From contig PGCO01000006.1 of the NCBI GenBank assembly GCA_002786355.1, positions 1-64,000 on the forward strand: a DNA stretch of 64,000 nt, given 5' to 3'. The position numbers were made by a program, and so were the translations under genes. Every line of letters begins with the position of its first letter. The stretch's first letter is position 1. A model generated the notes under the pieces. The model had not been told where the DNA came from. It saw only the letters and a list, made by a program, of their open reading frames with translations, and ran no database searches. Origin of the DNA: Sediminibacterium sp. FEMGT703S (GTDB lineage: Bacteria; Bacteroidota; Bacteroidia; Chitinophagales; Chitinophagaceae). Shown here in pieces: positions 36,144 to 45,582 of the stretch.

Positions 36144-37700
36144 CTAGAAAGGTTGATCATTATCAATTCCTTCGTCAAAATCAGCAGTATTATTCATCTT
36201 ACTTCCTTTCTGAATAAAGAATGCTGTTTCTCCATTTCCTTGTGACATAGAAGAAGTACCCATAGATTTCCAGTTACTAGGACCTGGATCAACATCCATA
36301 TCTTCAAATTTTTGAATCTCCAATTTAGCGCGCAACTTAATGGTTTCTAATGAACCGTTTCTATGCTTAGCTATACGAATATGGGTTTCTCCACTAATGC
36401 TTTCCCCCATTTCGTTGTTGTTTACTTCGTAGTATTCAGGACGATAAATAAACATCACCATATCGGCATCTTGCTCAATAGCACCCGATTCGCGAAGATC
36501 ACTCAACTGTGGCATTTTACTTTCCTTACGGGTTTCTACCGCACGGCTTAACTGGCTCAAAGCAATAATTGGCACTTTTAATTCTTTAGCCAACGATTTT
36601 AAGTTACGAGAAATATTGCTGATCTCTTGTTCACGGTTCCCCCCCTTATCGTTGCTTCCACTCATCAATTGCAAATAGTCTATGATGATGATTCCAACAT
36701 GGTGTTTGTTTACCATTCTTCTGGCTTTGGCGCGAAACTCAAAAATATTCAACGCAGCTGTATCATCAATAAACAAAGGGGCATTTTCTAATTTCTTAAT
36801 CCCTTTGCTGTGCAATTGTTGGTATTCGTGGTCTTCTAATTTACCACGACTTATTTTTTCCATTTTGATTTCACTTTCTGCACTCAAAATACGCTGCACC
36901 AATTGTGCTGCACTCATTTCAAGCGAGAAGAAACCCACTCCAACAGGTTTAGTAGGATGTAAAGCTGCGTTACGAGCAAGGTTCAAGGCAAAAGCAGTTT
37001 TACCCACAGAAGGACGAGCTGCTAAAATAATTAAGTCGGTTGGCTGCCATCCATAAGTCACTTTATCTAACATACTAAACCCGCTAGGCACCCCAGAAAT
37101 TTCATCTGTCTTGGTTCTAAGTTCATCAATACGAGTAATCGCTTCAATTAAAACACCGCCAATATCTTCAAAGTTTTTCTTTAAATAATTATTGGTGATA
37201 TTGAACATCTTCGTTTCAGACTCATCTAGTAAATCAAAAACATCGGTACCTTCTTCGTAAGCATCTCCAATTATTTCACCACTTATTTTTATTAATTCAC
37301 GTTGAATAAATTTCTGTAAAACAATACGGGCATGCGCATCAATATTGGCAGTAGAAACAACCGAATTAGTTAGTTTGGTTACAAAATAAGGACCACCTAC
37401 TAAATCTAATTTCTCCTGCATTTTTAATTCTTCCACCACTGTCAAAATATCTATTGGAATAGATTTTTGTTGTAGGCTCTGCATTGCCAAGAAAATATAT
37501 TGATGTGCATCAACGTAAAAACATTCAGGCTTAATAATTTCAGATACAGTATCAAAAGCACTTTTTTCTAACATTAAAGCGCCTAGAATAGCTTCTTCTA
37601 GTTCCTTGGCCTGAGGGGGTATTTTCCCGTAAACCATGGTGCTCAAATCGATGGATGGTTTTCTTCTTTTTCTCTCTTTATTTAAACTAGTGATCTCCAT
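36144..37700 (-). CDS. dnaB: Replicative DNA helicase
   Basis: 518 aa. N-terminal DnaG-interacting domain (LEEAILGALMLEKSAFD), then a RecA-like helicase with ARPSVGKTAFALN (Walker A), IIIIDYLQLMSG (Walker B), and RAVETRKESKMPQLSDLRESG (DnaB H4-type motif). Hexameric fork helicase. No intein. Just upstream lies a cluster of DnaA-box-like motifs. Confidence 0.95.
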   Translation of the reverse strand: MEITSLNKERKRRKPSIDLSTMVYGKIPPQAKELEEAILGALMLEKSAFDTVSEIIKPECFYVDAHQYIFLAMQSLQQKSIPIDILTVVEELKMQEKLDLVGGPYFVTKLTNSVVSTANIDAHARIVLQKFIQRELIKISGEIIGDAYEEGTDVFDLLDESETKMFNITNNYLKKNFEDIGGVLIEAITRIDELRTKTDEISGVPSGFSMLDKVTYGWQPTDLIILAARPSVGKTAFALNLARNAALHPTKPVGVGFFSLEMSAAQLVQRILSAESEIKMEKISRGKLEDHEYQQLHSKGIKKLENAPLFIDDTAALNIFEFRAKARRMVNKHHVGIIIIDYLQLMSGSNDKGGNREQEISNISRNLKSLAKELKVPIIALSQLSRAVETRKESKMPQLSDLRESGAIEQDADMVMFIYRPEYYEVNNNEMGESISGETHIRIAKHRNGSLETIKLRAKLEIQKFEDMDVDPGPSNWKSMGTSSMSQGNGETAFFIQKGSKMNNTADFDEGIDNDQPF

Positions 37701-37833
37701 GTGCTATTGTGCTTATTCTTTTTAAACTGCTGTTGATTGCCCCCAACTGTGTTACCGAATTGTTAACTGATGCGTTAGGGGGAGCGAATATAACGGTATG
37801 AAATTGGTACTGGAAATTTTTTTAGGGTCTATT

Positions 37834-37907
37834 TATTCCACAGCCAATTCCCCGCTTATCCACATCAAAAACCCCGCTATTCACACAAATTACTATGCTT
37901 ATCCCCC
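37834..37907 (+). promoter_or_regulatory. Cluster of DnaA-box-like motifs, candidate oriC or DnaA-controlled promoter
   Basis: Four motifs in the same orientation: TATTCCACA (37834), TTATCCACA (37856, perfect consensus), CTATTCACA (37878), TTATCCCCC (37899). Start-to-start spacing is 22, 22 and 21 bp, two helical turns each. An AT-rich stretch follows (37910-37980). The 377-base gene-free gap lies upstream of dnaB, and gene direction diverges around it. No dnaA gene is in the window. The GC-skew test has not been done. Confidence 0.5.
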
Positions 37908-38017
37908 ATTTACAAAAGTTTTCCTCTATTATTTGGAGAAATTAACATTATCAGGTTAACAAAGAAAAATGGAAAAAATAAGGATGGTTTCAACAGAATG
38001 AACTAAGTATAAATACG

Positions 38018-38039
38018 GTTGGCTAAAAATTAGCCTAAC
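38018..38039. repeat. Imperfect inverted repeat before the hemerythrin gene
   Basis: GGCTAA (38021) AAA TTAGCC (38030) with partly symmetric GTT/AAC flanks, 39 bases upstream of the start. It is vaguely like iron- or manganese-repressor sites. Weak. Confidence 0.3.
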
Positions 38040-38077
38040 TTCATAAGAGTTATTAGAACCCACTTAAATATTCTCAA

Positions 38078-38857
38078 ATGAAACAAACATACAGTTACGA
38101 TACAGTAAGTGAGGCCTTAAATGATTTGGCCAAACGCGGCTTTACACACGACTTTAATATCAACAAAGAAGCTGATTGTTTAATTTGCAGCAATACCCTG
38201 ACGCAGTTATCTCCTGAAGAGTTTGAAATAGTAGAAATCTATCGTTTTGAGGGAGATACCGATCCTGCAGATGAAATGATTGTATTTGCCATTTCTTCCA
38301 TCAAGCACAACTTGAAAGGGATCTTGTTAAATGCCTATGGTATCTATTCAGATTCGGCTACTTCTAATATTGTAGCTAAGCTAGAAAAAAATGAATCCCC
38401 AGTAAAACCAATTAAGCGTGCTGAATATTTAAAAAAATTAAGCCGTGAGCACCATCATGGCTTACTCCTAGTCTGGAAAATAAAGGCAGGATTTTCTAAA
38501 AATATAGCAGTTAATCGTATAAAGCAATATACCGATTGGTTTTATGCTGCTCATTTGAAACCCCATTTTCAGGAGGAAGAAGTGCAGGTATTTCCGATTT
38601 TAGGTAATGACAATATTTTAATACAAAAAGCAATTCAAGAGCATCAACAACTTGCGCAGCTATTTAATGAAACAGACAATGTAGAAAGGGCATTAAAACA
38701 AATAACCATTGATTTAGTAAACCATATACGTTTTGAAGAGCGGATCTTATTTAATCAGATTCAAACAGTAGCAACTCCAGAACAAATTACCATGATAGAA
38801 GCACTTCATACAAACGAAGCATTTACTGACAATACAACAGATCCATTTTGGAACTAA
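38078..38857 (+). CDS. Two-domain protein: Bacteroidota PRPP-synthetase-like small domain fused to hemerythrin
   Basis: 259 aa. The first ~100 residues (YDTVSEALNDLAKRGFTHDF, then FRFEGDTDPADE-like) resemble the stand-alone ~100-aa Bacteroidota proteins usually misnamed phosphoribosylpyrophosphate synthetase. Residues ~115-250 form a hemerythrin-like four-helix bundle with EHHHGLL, HLKPHFQEEEVQVFP, EHQQLAQLF and HIRFEERILF, giving the H/E ligands for a di-iron site. Probably O2 or NO/redox sensing. It overlaps the NADH dehydrogenase-like gene by 10 bases. Confidence 0.8.
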   Translation: MKQTYSYDTVSEALNDLAKRGFTHDFNINKEADCLICSNTLTQLSPEEFEIVEIYRFEGDTDPADEMIVFAISSIKHNLKGILLNAYGIYSDSATSNIVAKLEKNESPVKPIKRAEYLKKLSREHHHGLLLVWKIKAGFSKNIAVNRIKQYTDWFYAAHLKPHFQEEEVQVFPILGNDNILIQKAIQEHQQLAQLFNETDNVERALKQITIDLVNHIRFEERILFNQIQTVATPEQITMIEALHTNEAFTDNTTDPFWN

Positions 38858-40101
38858 CTAAAAAAAGTAAAATCATTGTGGTGGGCGGTGGTTTTGCTGG
38901 CATACAACTCATTAAAACCCTAGATGAAAAGCTATTTGATATTTTATTGATTGATAAAATTAATCACCATCAATTTCAACCACTATTCTACCAAGTAGCA
39001 GCTTCGCAGTTAGAACCAGCTAGCATTTCATTCCCATTAAGAAATATTTTTAAGTACAAAAAAAATCTTCAAATAAGACTTGCAGAAGTTTTTGCTATAA
39101 ATAAAACAGACCAAAAAATCGACACTTCAATTGGAACATTTAACTACGACTTTTTAGTACTTGCAGTTGGATGTACCACTAACTTTTTTGGTAACGAAAC
39201 AATCAAGCAATTCAGCTTTACCTTAAAAACAACGAATGATGCAATAGAAATTCGTAATCATATTCTTCAAACATTCGAAGACATAATTTCTGCAGATGAA
39301 AAAGACAAAGCCGCACTATTAAATTTAACCATTGTCGGAGCGGGACCAACAGGGGTTGAATTAGCAGGTGCTTTTGCAGAAATCAAAAAAAATATATTAC
39401 CCAAAGATTATCCAGGAATCAATTTTACGCAATTCAATATCAATTTGATAGAAGGTAGTAAGGATACATTAAATAGCATGAGTGAACTTGCGAAAAAGAC
39501 ATCTAGAAAATACCTAAAAGAAATGGGCGTTCACATCATCACAGAAACATTTGTCAAAAATTATGATGGGCTTACACTTGAATTAAGTAATGGGAATACC
39601 CTACAATCAAAAACAGTTATTTGGGCAGCCGGGGTCATTGGCAACAAAATAGATGGATTATCCACAACTGCAATAAAACAAGGAAATAGAATAGCGGTTA
39701 ATCGAAACAACTTAGTAGAAGACACCCAAAATATATATGCCATCGGAGATATTGCTTTAATGGAAACCCCCAAATATCCAAAGGGACATCCGCAATTAGC
39801 TAATGTAGCCATTAATCAAGCGAAAAATTTAGCGAAAAACCTGAAAAGCTTGATGAATAATGTTCCGCAAAAAGAATTTGAATATACCGACCTAGGATCC
39901 ATGGCCACTATTGGACGAAATAAAGCAGTGGTAGACCTACCCTTTTATCGTTTCAAAGGGTATTTTGCCTGGCTAGTTTGGATGTTTTTACACCTAATGC
40001 TCATTTTAAGCGTAAGAAACAAACTCATCATTTTTATCAATTGGGTATGGGCCTATTTTACTAAAGACACTTCATTGAGGTTGATATTAAAGCAGAAATA
40101 A
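38848..40101 (+). CDS. Type II NADH dehydrogenase-like flavoprotein
   Basis: 417 aa. TTG start (38848) inside the previous gene. No ATG is close by and the FAD motif KIIVVGGGFAGIQ begins at once. A second Rossmann motif TIVGAGPTGVELAGAFAE (~166) binds NAD(P)H, and NIYAIGDIALME is the FAD tail motif. The C-terminus has a hydrophobic segment (AWLVWMFLHLMLI) for membrane attachment. Probable NDH-2: NADH to menaquinone without proton pumping. Confidence 0.88.
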   Translation: MELTKKSKIIVVGGGFAGIQLIKTLDEKLFDILLIDKINHHQFQPLFYQVAASQLEPASISFPLRNIFKYKKNLQIRLAEVFAINKTDQKIDTSIGTFNYDFLVLAVGCTTNFFGNETIKQFSFTLKTTNDAIEIRNHILQTFEDIISADEKDKAALLNLTIVGAGPTGVELAGAFAEIKKNILPKDYPGINFTQFNINLIEGSKDTLNSMSELAKKTSRKYLKEMGVHIITETFVKNYDGLTLELSNGNTLQSKTVIWAAGVIGNKIDGLSTTAIKQGNRIAVNRNNLVEDTQNIYAIGDIALMETPKYPKGHPQLANVAINQAKNLAKNLKSLMNNVPQKEFEYTDLGSMATIGRNKAVVDLPFYRFKGYFAWLVWMFLHLMLILSVRNKLIIFINWVWAYFTKDTSLRLILKQK

Positions 40102-40154
40102 TCCACTTACGCCGAATACCTTAAATTCGCATTTTAAACCATCGTCGCTTTACT

Positions 40155-42569
40155 ATGACTATCAGTTACAATTGGCTTTGTGAATATTTACCAGATGCAA
40201 TAGAACCCGCTCAACTGTCTAAAATCCTTACTTCTATTGGTTTAGAAGTAGAGAGTTTAACACAGTATGAAAAAATTAAGGGGGGATTAGCGGGCGTGGT
40301 GATTGGAGAGGTATTAACCTGTGAGCAGCACCCTAATGCAGATAAACTAAAATTGACCACTATCAATATAGGTAAAGAAGCACCATTGAAAGTGGTTTGT
40401 GGCGCAGCGAATGTAGCAATAGGACAAAAAGTAGCCATAGCAACAATTGGTGCAACCATTTATCCAATATCAGGTGAACCCATGACCATGAAAGCCGCAA
40501 AAATAAGGGGTGAGGAAAGCCAGGGAATGATTTGCGCAGAAGATGAACTTGGATTGGGTTACAGCCATGATGGCATTATGGTATTGCCGAACAGTTTAAC
40601 ACCAGGTACACCTGCAGCAGAATACTTTAAACCTTATTCGGATTATATTTTTGAAATTGGGCTTACGCCTAATCGTATGGATGCCATGAGTCATTTAGGC
40701 GTTGCGCGTGATGTGGCTGCTTACTTAACCCATCATCAAAAAGAAACCCGTGTTAAACAGCCTTATGCCAATGGATTCAAGGCTGATAACCAGGAAGCTC
40801 CAATCAAAGTAACCGTTGAAAATACCCATGATTGCCCAAGGTATGCGGGAATAACTATTTCCAGAGTTACCGTTGCGCCTTCTCCAGAATGGTTGGTCAA
40901 TAAACTGACCGCTATAGGGGTAAGAAGCATCAACAATATTGTAGACGTTACCAATTTTATTCTGCACGAAACAGGACAACCGCTTCACGCATTTGATTTG
41001 AAAGCCATTACAGGAAACGAAATCATTGTAAAAAATGTAGCAGCTGAAACAAAATTTACAACCCTAGACGACAAAGAAAGAAGTTTACATGCAGAAGATT
41101 TAATGATTTGCAATGGCAATGAAAGCATGTGTATTGCAGGTGTTTTTGGAGGAAGCAAAAGTGGTGTAACGAATGAAACAACTGCTATCTTTTTAGAGAG
41201 TGCATGTTTCCATTCTACCACCATTCGCAAGACTTCTATGCGTCATGGCTTAAGAACCGATGCAGCCACGCGTTTTGAAAAAGGAATAGATATTTCAAAC
41301 ACCGTAAATGTATTAAAGCGTGCAGCCCTGCTAATTAAAGAGGTAGCAGGTGGTACCATTTCTTGTGATTTGATTGATGTTTACCCCAATCCAAAACCAA
41401 AGACAACGGTCACCATCAAAAACCATTACCTTAAAAAATTAAGTGGAAAGAATTACCACGCAGATAAAGTAAAGCGCATTTTAACTTCATTGGGTTTTGT
41501 GATTGCCAAAGAGGGATTAGATGAGCTAATGGTAGAAGTGCCTTATAGCAAGCCAGATATCAGTATTCCAGCAGATATTGTTGAAGAAATTTTACGCATT
41601 GACGGCTTAGATAACGTGGAAATTCCAACCATGATTAGTATTAGCCCTTCGGTAGAAAAACTAGGCATCAAAGAAAACTTAAGAGAAAAAATAGCTTTGT
41701 TTTTAGTTGGGAAAGGATACACAGAAATACTTACTAACTCTATTACGAATAGTAAATATTTTGACGAAGCCACCGCGGCTAAAACGGTCAAAATGATGAA
41801 TAACTTGAGTGCAGAGTTAGACGTTATGCGCCCATCTATGTTAGAGAGTGGGCTTGAAACCATTGCCTATAATGCAAATAGAAGAAATACCAATTTGCAA
41901 TTATTTGAATTTGGGAAAACCTATTTAGTAGACGGGGAAGGTTTTAAAGAAGAAGAACATTTCTGCATTTTTGCAACAGGCAATAGCACAGAACAAGGAT
42001 GGAGGAACAAAACTACTCCTATTGATATCTATGCCATGAAGGGATTAGCAACCGCTGTACTACAATGGTGCGGGCTACAAAATATCAGCATGGAAGAATC
42101 GGCCGAAAGCCCTGATACCATTGCAATATTTACCAATAAACAATTATTGGGAACCCTACAAATGGTGGGCAAAAACAAATTGAACCAATTTGATTTAAAG
42201 CAGCCAGTATTTATGCTAGACCTCCCTTTTGCAGAATTGGTAAAAGCAGTACAAAAATTAAAAGTAGTTTATAAAGAAGTCAATAAGTTTCCAGCTGTTC
42301 AACGTGATCTGGCATTGGTAGTAAGCAAACAAACCCGATACGAACAAATTGAGAAAGCAGTACAGGGGCTTAAAATAAATAAGCTACAGCAAATGAATTT
42401 GTTCGATGTATTCGAAAGCGATAAACTAGGTGCCGATAAAAAATCAATGGCAGTCAATTTTACTTTTTCAGACGATACCAAAACCCTAACAGATAACGAG
42501 ATTGATGCAATGATGAATAAATTAATCAAGTGCTTCGAAAACGAAATAAATGCTGAAATCAGAAAATAA
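40155..42569 (+). CDS. pheT: Phenylalanyl-tRNA synthetase beta subunit
   Basis: 804 aa, normal length. N-terminal tRNA-binding/EMAP domain (~42-150, VVIGEVLTCEQHPNADKLKL), B3/B4 region, B5 domain, catalytic-like domain (MRPSMLESGLETIAYN) and C-terminal FDX-ACB domain (FPAVQRDLALVV). It pairs with an alpha subunit not in this window. Followed by the coiled-coil gene with 16 bases between. Confidence 0.95.
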   Translation: MTISYNWLCEYLPDAIEPAQLSKILTSIGLEVESLTQYEKIKGGLAGVVIGEVLTCEQHPNADKLKLTTINIGKEAPLKVVCGAANVAIGQKVAIATIGATIYPISGEPMTMKAAKIRGEESQGMICAEDELGLGYSHDGIMVLPNSLTPGTPAAEYFKPYSDYIFEIGLTPNRMDAMSHLGVARDVAAYLTHHQKETRVKQPYANGFKADNQEAPIKVTVENTHDCPRYAGITISRVTVAPSPEWLVNKLTAIGVRSINNIVDVTNFILHETGQPLHAFDLKAITGNEIIVKNVAAETKFTTLDDKERSLHAEDLMICNGNESMCIAGVFGGSKSGVTNETTAIFLESACFHSTTIRKTSMRHGLRTDAATRFEKGIDISNTVNVLKRAALLIKEVAGGTISCDLIDVYPNPKPKTTVTIKNHYLKKLSGKNYHADKVKRILTSLGFVIAKEGLDELMVEVPYSKPDISIPADIVEEILRIDGLDNVEIPTMISISPSVEKLGIKENLREKIALFLVGKGYTEILTNSITNSKYFDEATAAKTVKMMNNLSAELDVMRPSMLESGLETIAYNANRRNTNLQLFEFGKTYLVDGEGFKEEEHFCIFATGNSTEQGWRNKTTPIDIYAMKGLATAVLQWCGLQNISMEESAESPDTIAIFTNKQLLGTLQMVGKNKLNQFDLKQPVFMLDLPFAELVKAVQKLKVVYKEVNKFPAVQRDLALVVSKQTRYEQIEKAVQGLKINKLQQMNLFDVFESDKLGADKKSMAVNFTFSDDTKTLTDNEIDAMMNKLIKCFENEINAEIRK

Positions 42570-42585
42570 CAATTAATTTTCTTCT

Positions 42586-42873
42586 ATGTCTCAGCTGAAT
42601 GAACATATTATAGAATTGCAAGAAAAACTGCAAACCCTATTGAAAGCTTATCGCCAAGTTCAAAAAGAGAACCAGCGATTAGAAACCGAGCTCAACAGTA
42701 TGAAGCAATTACAAGCAAGTAATAACGCTGCTTTAAGTGTATTGGAACAAAAATTAGCAGCTGCAAGAATGAGTACGGGTAATTGGGATCCTGAAGAAAA
42801 ACTTAAACTGCAAAAGAAAATAGACACTTACCTTAAAGAAATAGATAAATGCCTGGCGTTGCTGCACGCTTAA
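42586..42873 (+). CDS. Small coiled-coil protein upstream of zapA
   Basis: 95 aa, almost entirely a heptad-type coiled coil (residues ~5-65, rich in Q, E, L, K) and a C-terminal helix. Small ZapB-like coiled coils occur beside zapA in Bacteroidota. A role with ZapA at the division ring is inferred from position only. Four bases separate it from zapA. Confidence 0.75.
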   Translation: MSQLNEHIIELQEKLQTLLKAYRQVQKENQRLETELNSMKQLQASNNAALSVLEQKLAAARMSTGNWDPEEKLKLQKKIDTYLKEIDKCLALLHA

Positions 42874-42877
42874 TTTT

Positions 42878-43174
42878 ATGTCTGAATTAATACCTGTAAA
42901 TATTGTTGTTGCCGACCGAACTTACCGCTTAAAGATAGAGCCGGAAGATGAAGAAATGGTGCGCAAAACCGCTAATACCATCAACGAAAAAATAACAGAA
43001 TTCAAAAGCAATTTCGCAGGTAAAGACACCCAAGACTATTTGGCCATGGTTTTACTATGGTTTGCGACCGAACAAAAAGACAATGCAAAATTGGCTTTAC
43101 TAGCAGACGAAACTTCTAAACAAATCAAAGAAATGGCTCAAACCATTGATAAAGCGTTGGAAGATCAACCTTAA
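42878..43174 (+). CDS. zapA: Cell division protein ZapA
   Basis: 98 aa. An N-terminal VADRTYRLKIEPEDEE domain is followed by a long C-terminal coiled-coil helix (LLWFATEQKDNAKLALLADE). It bundles FtsZ at midcell. Length fits the family. In the row pheT - coiled coil - zapA - rny. Confidence 0.9.
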   Translation: MSELIPVNIVVADRTYRLKIEPEDEEMVRKTANTINEKITEFKSNFAGKDTQDYLAMVLLWFATEQKDNAKLALLADETSKQIKEMAQTIDKALEDQP

Positions 43175-43301
43175 TTTCTATTCCTATTCTAAAATCTCCT
43201 ATCTTCTTGTTATCTTCGTAACTAGTCAATTACTTATTATAATAAAATGAGGTTTGATCTGTTAAATAGAATTGTGAACGTTTTAAACACTTGCCAACAA
43301 C

Positions 43302-44867
43302 ATGGATCCAATAATTATTTCCATCATATCAGCTGTAGTAGCCCTTGTAGCGGGGATTATAGCGGGTAAAGTTATTTTTGCAAAAAACACTAAAAAACAA
43401 GTTGAAGAAGCCGAATTACAGGCACAATCGATCTTAAAAGAAGCTGAACTAAGAGCCGAAACCATTAAAAAGGAGAAGCAATTAGAAGCAAAAGAGCGAT
43501 TTGTTCAATTAAAGTCGGAGCACGAGCGTGATGTAAACGATCGGAACCGCAAAATTGGTGAAATTGAGAACCGTATCAAACAAAAAGAGATTACGATTAA
43601 CCAAAAAGAAGCCAGCATTGAAAAGCAGGTGAAAGAAAATGACGCTATTAAGGAAAACTTGAATCGTCAAATAGAACTGGTTAACAACAAGCGTACTGAG
43701 TTAGAAAAGCACCAAGAAGAGCATATCCGTCGCTTAGAAAAAGTAGCAGGATTAACCGCGGAAGACGCGAAAGCGCAGTTAATTGAAAGCTTAAAGCAAG
43801 AAGCACATACACAGGCACTGGCTTTACAGCAAGATATCATTGAAGACGCCAAGCAAAAAGCCAATAAAGAAGCGCGTAAAATTGTGATTCAATCTATTCA
43901 GCGAACTGCTGCTGAACATACGATTGAAAACACCGTAACCGTATTTAACTTAGAAACCGACGAAATCAAGGGTCAAATTATTGGTAGAGAAGGACGTAAT
44001 ATCCGTGCAATTGAAGCGGCTACCGGAGTTGATTTAATTGTGGATGATACGCCAGAAGCTATTATCCTCAGCAGTTTTGATCCACTCAGAAGAGAAATTG
44101 CCCGCTTGAGTTTGCAGCGTTTGGTATCCGATGGACGTATTCACCCAGCCCGTATTGAGGAAGTAGTAGAGAAAACCCGTCGCCAGCTAGAGGACCAAGT
44201 AATGGAAATTGGAGAGCGTACGGTTATTGAAATGGGAATCCATGGCTTACATAAAGAATTGATTAGAATTGTAGGTAAAATGCGTTTCCGTTCTTCTTAC
44301 GGCCAAAACCTATTGATGCATAGCCGTGAAACAGCCAATTTATGTGGGATTATGGCTTCCGAGTTAGGCATGAACCCTAAACTGGCTAAAAGAGCGGGAT
44401 TATTGCACGATATAGGTAAAGTTCCTGATGAAGAAACCGAATTAAGCCACGCATTATTAGGGGCTAAATTAGCCGAGAAATATGGTGAAAACCCTGCGGT
44501 AGTAAACGCAATTGGGGCTCACCACGACGAAATGGAAATGCTTTATGTGATTTCTCCAATCGTTCAGGCTTGTGACGCCATTAGTGGTGCAAGACCAGGT
44601 GCAAGAAGGGAAATTATGCAGCAATACCTGCAAAGAATCAAGGATTTAGAGAATCTTGCACTGGCTTACCAAGGGGTAGAAAAAGCCTATGCAATTCAAG
44701 CGGGACGTGAGTTACGCGTGATTGTAGAAGCAGATAAAGTAAGCGATGTAGACAGCGATAAACTCAGTTTTGAAATAGCACAAAAAATACAAACAGAAAT
44801 GACCTATCCAGGTCAAATTAGGGTAACGGTTATCAGGGAAAAGCGAGCTGTAAATGTAGCTCGATAG
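43302..44867 (+). CDS. rny: Ribonuclease Y
   Basis: 521 aa. N-terminal membrane helix ([18 protein letters not shown]), a long coiled coil (~40-200), KH domain ([18 protein letters not shown]) and HD hydrolase domain (GLLHDIGKV). Endoribonuclease anchored at the inner membrane that initiates mRNA decay. The 127-base gap to zapA holds no gene I recognise. Confidence 0.95.
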   Translation: MDPIIISIISAVVALVAGIIAGKVIFAKNTKKQVEEAELQAQSILKEAELRAETIKKEKQLEAKERFVQLKSEHERDVNDRNRKIGEIENRIKQKEITINQKEASIEKQVKENDAIKENLNRQIELVNNKRTELEKHQEEHIRRLEKVAGLTAEDAKAQLIESLKQEAHTQALALQQDIIEDAKQKANKEARKIVIQSIQRTAAEHTIENTVTVFNLETDEIKGQIIGREGRNIRAIEAATGVDLIVDDTPEAIILSSFDPLRREIARLSLQRLVSDGRIHPARIEEVVEKTRRQLEDQVMEIGERTVIEMGIHGLHKELIRIVGKMRFRSSYGQNLLMHSRETANLCGIMASELGMNPKLAKRAGLLHDIGKVPDEETELSHALLGAKLAEKYGENPAVVNAIGAHHDEMEMLYVISPIVQACDAISGARPGARREIMQQYLQRIKDLENLALAYQGVEKAYAIQAGRELRVIVEADKVSDVDSDKLSFEIAQKIQTEMTYPGQIRVTVIREKRAVNVAR

Positions 44868-44881
44868 AAAATTCAGGAAAA

Positions 44882-44914
44882 TTTGCATTTTTTAAAATAT
44901 TCCCATTACCTTTG
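44882..44914 (+). promoter_or_regulatory. Promoter of rplS
   Basis: TTTG (44882-44885) and TACCTTTG (44907-44914) give a full -33/-7 pair of the Bacteroidota housekeeping type, 23 bases upstream of the rplS ATG at 44937. Confidence 0.65.
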
Positions 44915-44936
44915 CCGTCCGATAAAAATAAATGTT

Positions 44937-45287
44937 ATGCAGGCAGCAGTACAGTTTGTTCACGAACAATTAACCGCGAAAAGAGAATTACCTAGTTTTA
45001 AAGCTGGTGATAATATTACCGTTAACTATAAGATTGTAGAAGGTGGAAAAGAGCGTATCCAGTCTTTCCGTGGAGATGTTATTAAATTACAAGGTGTAGG
45101 AGCTACTGCTTCATTTACCGTACGTAAAATCTCTGATGGTGTAGGCGTAGAGCGTTTGTTCCCTATCCTTTCTCCAAATATCGAGTCAGTTATCTTGAAC
45201 AAAAAAGGTAAAGTGCGTCGTGCTAAATTGTTCTACCTACGTGAAAGAAGTGGTAAGAGCGCCCGTATTAAAGAAAAACGTTTCTAG
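44937..45287 (+). CDS. rplS: 50S ribosomal protein L19
   Basis: 116 aa from ATG 44937 (MQAAVQFVHEQL). An upstream in-frame ATG at 44883 adds residues that lie over the promoter. The KAGDNITVNYKIVEGGKERIQSFRG and FYLRERSGKSARIKEK motifs are L19 signatures. It sits at the 30S-50S interface. A single-gene unit with its own promoter and terminator. Confidence 0.97.
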   Translation: MQAAVQFVHEQLTAKRELPSFKAGDNITVNYKIVEGGKERIQSFRGDVIKLQGVGATASFTVRKISDGVGVERLFPILSPNIESVILNKKGKVRRAKLFYLRERSGKSARIKEKRF

Positions 45288-45305
45288 TAGAACGTTAAAT
45301 TATAG

Positions 45306-45340
45306 AAAAAAGCGTCCCGAATTGTCGAGGCGCTTTTTTT
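45306..45340 (+). terminator. Rho-independent terminator of rplS
   Basis: AAAAAAGCG to CGCTTTTTTT, a stem of mostly paired bases (GCGTCCCGA with TCGAGGCGC) over a short loop, ending in seven Ts. 19 bases after the rplS stop. Confidence 0.9.
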
Positions 45341-45393
45341 ATTGGGTTTGTCCTAGCAATTTATCTTAACTTTACGTCATTAAAATAAACACT

Positions 45394-45582
45394 ATGGGAA
45401 GTTTAGGTTTTCAGGAATTACTGATCATTGGTATCGTAGTCCTAGTTTTATTTGGTGGTAGAAAGATTCCTGAGTTCATGAGAGGTCTTGGTAAAGGTAT
45501 CCGTGAATTTAATGACGCCAAGAATAACGTGAAGAAAGAATTAGAAGAAGGCATTAAAGAAAAAGACAGTACTCCTGCATAA
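45394..45582 (+). CDS. tatA: Twin-arginine translocase TatA/TatE subunit
   Basis: 62 aa. N-terminal transmembrane helix ([19 protein letters not shown]), the R-K-I-P-E hinge and an amphipathic helix ([20 protein letters not shown]). Pore-forming component for folded protein export. Its stop and the gatA start share TAATG, so the genes are translationally coupled. Confidence 0.93.
   Translation: MGSLGFQELLIIGIVVLVLFGGRKIPEFMRGLGKGIREFNDAKNNVKKELEEGIKEKDSTPA

Noticed and set aside
43175..43301. 6S RNA or other small RNA between zapA and rny
   Set aside because: The 127-base gap has no clear hairpin or closing stem that I can recognise, so no RNA gene is claimed.
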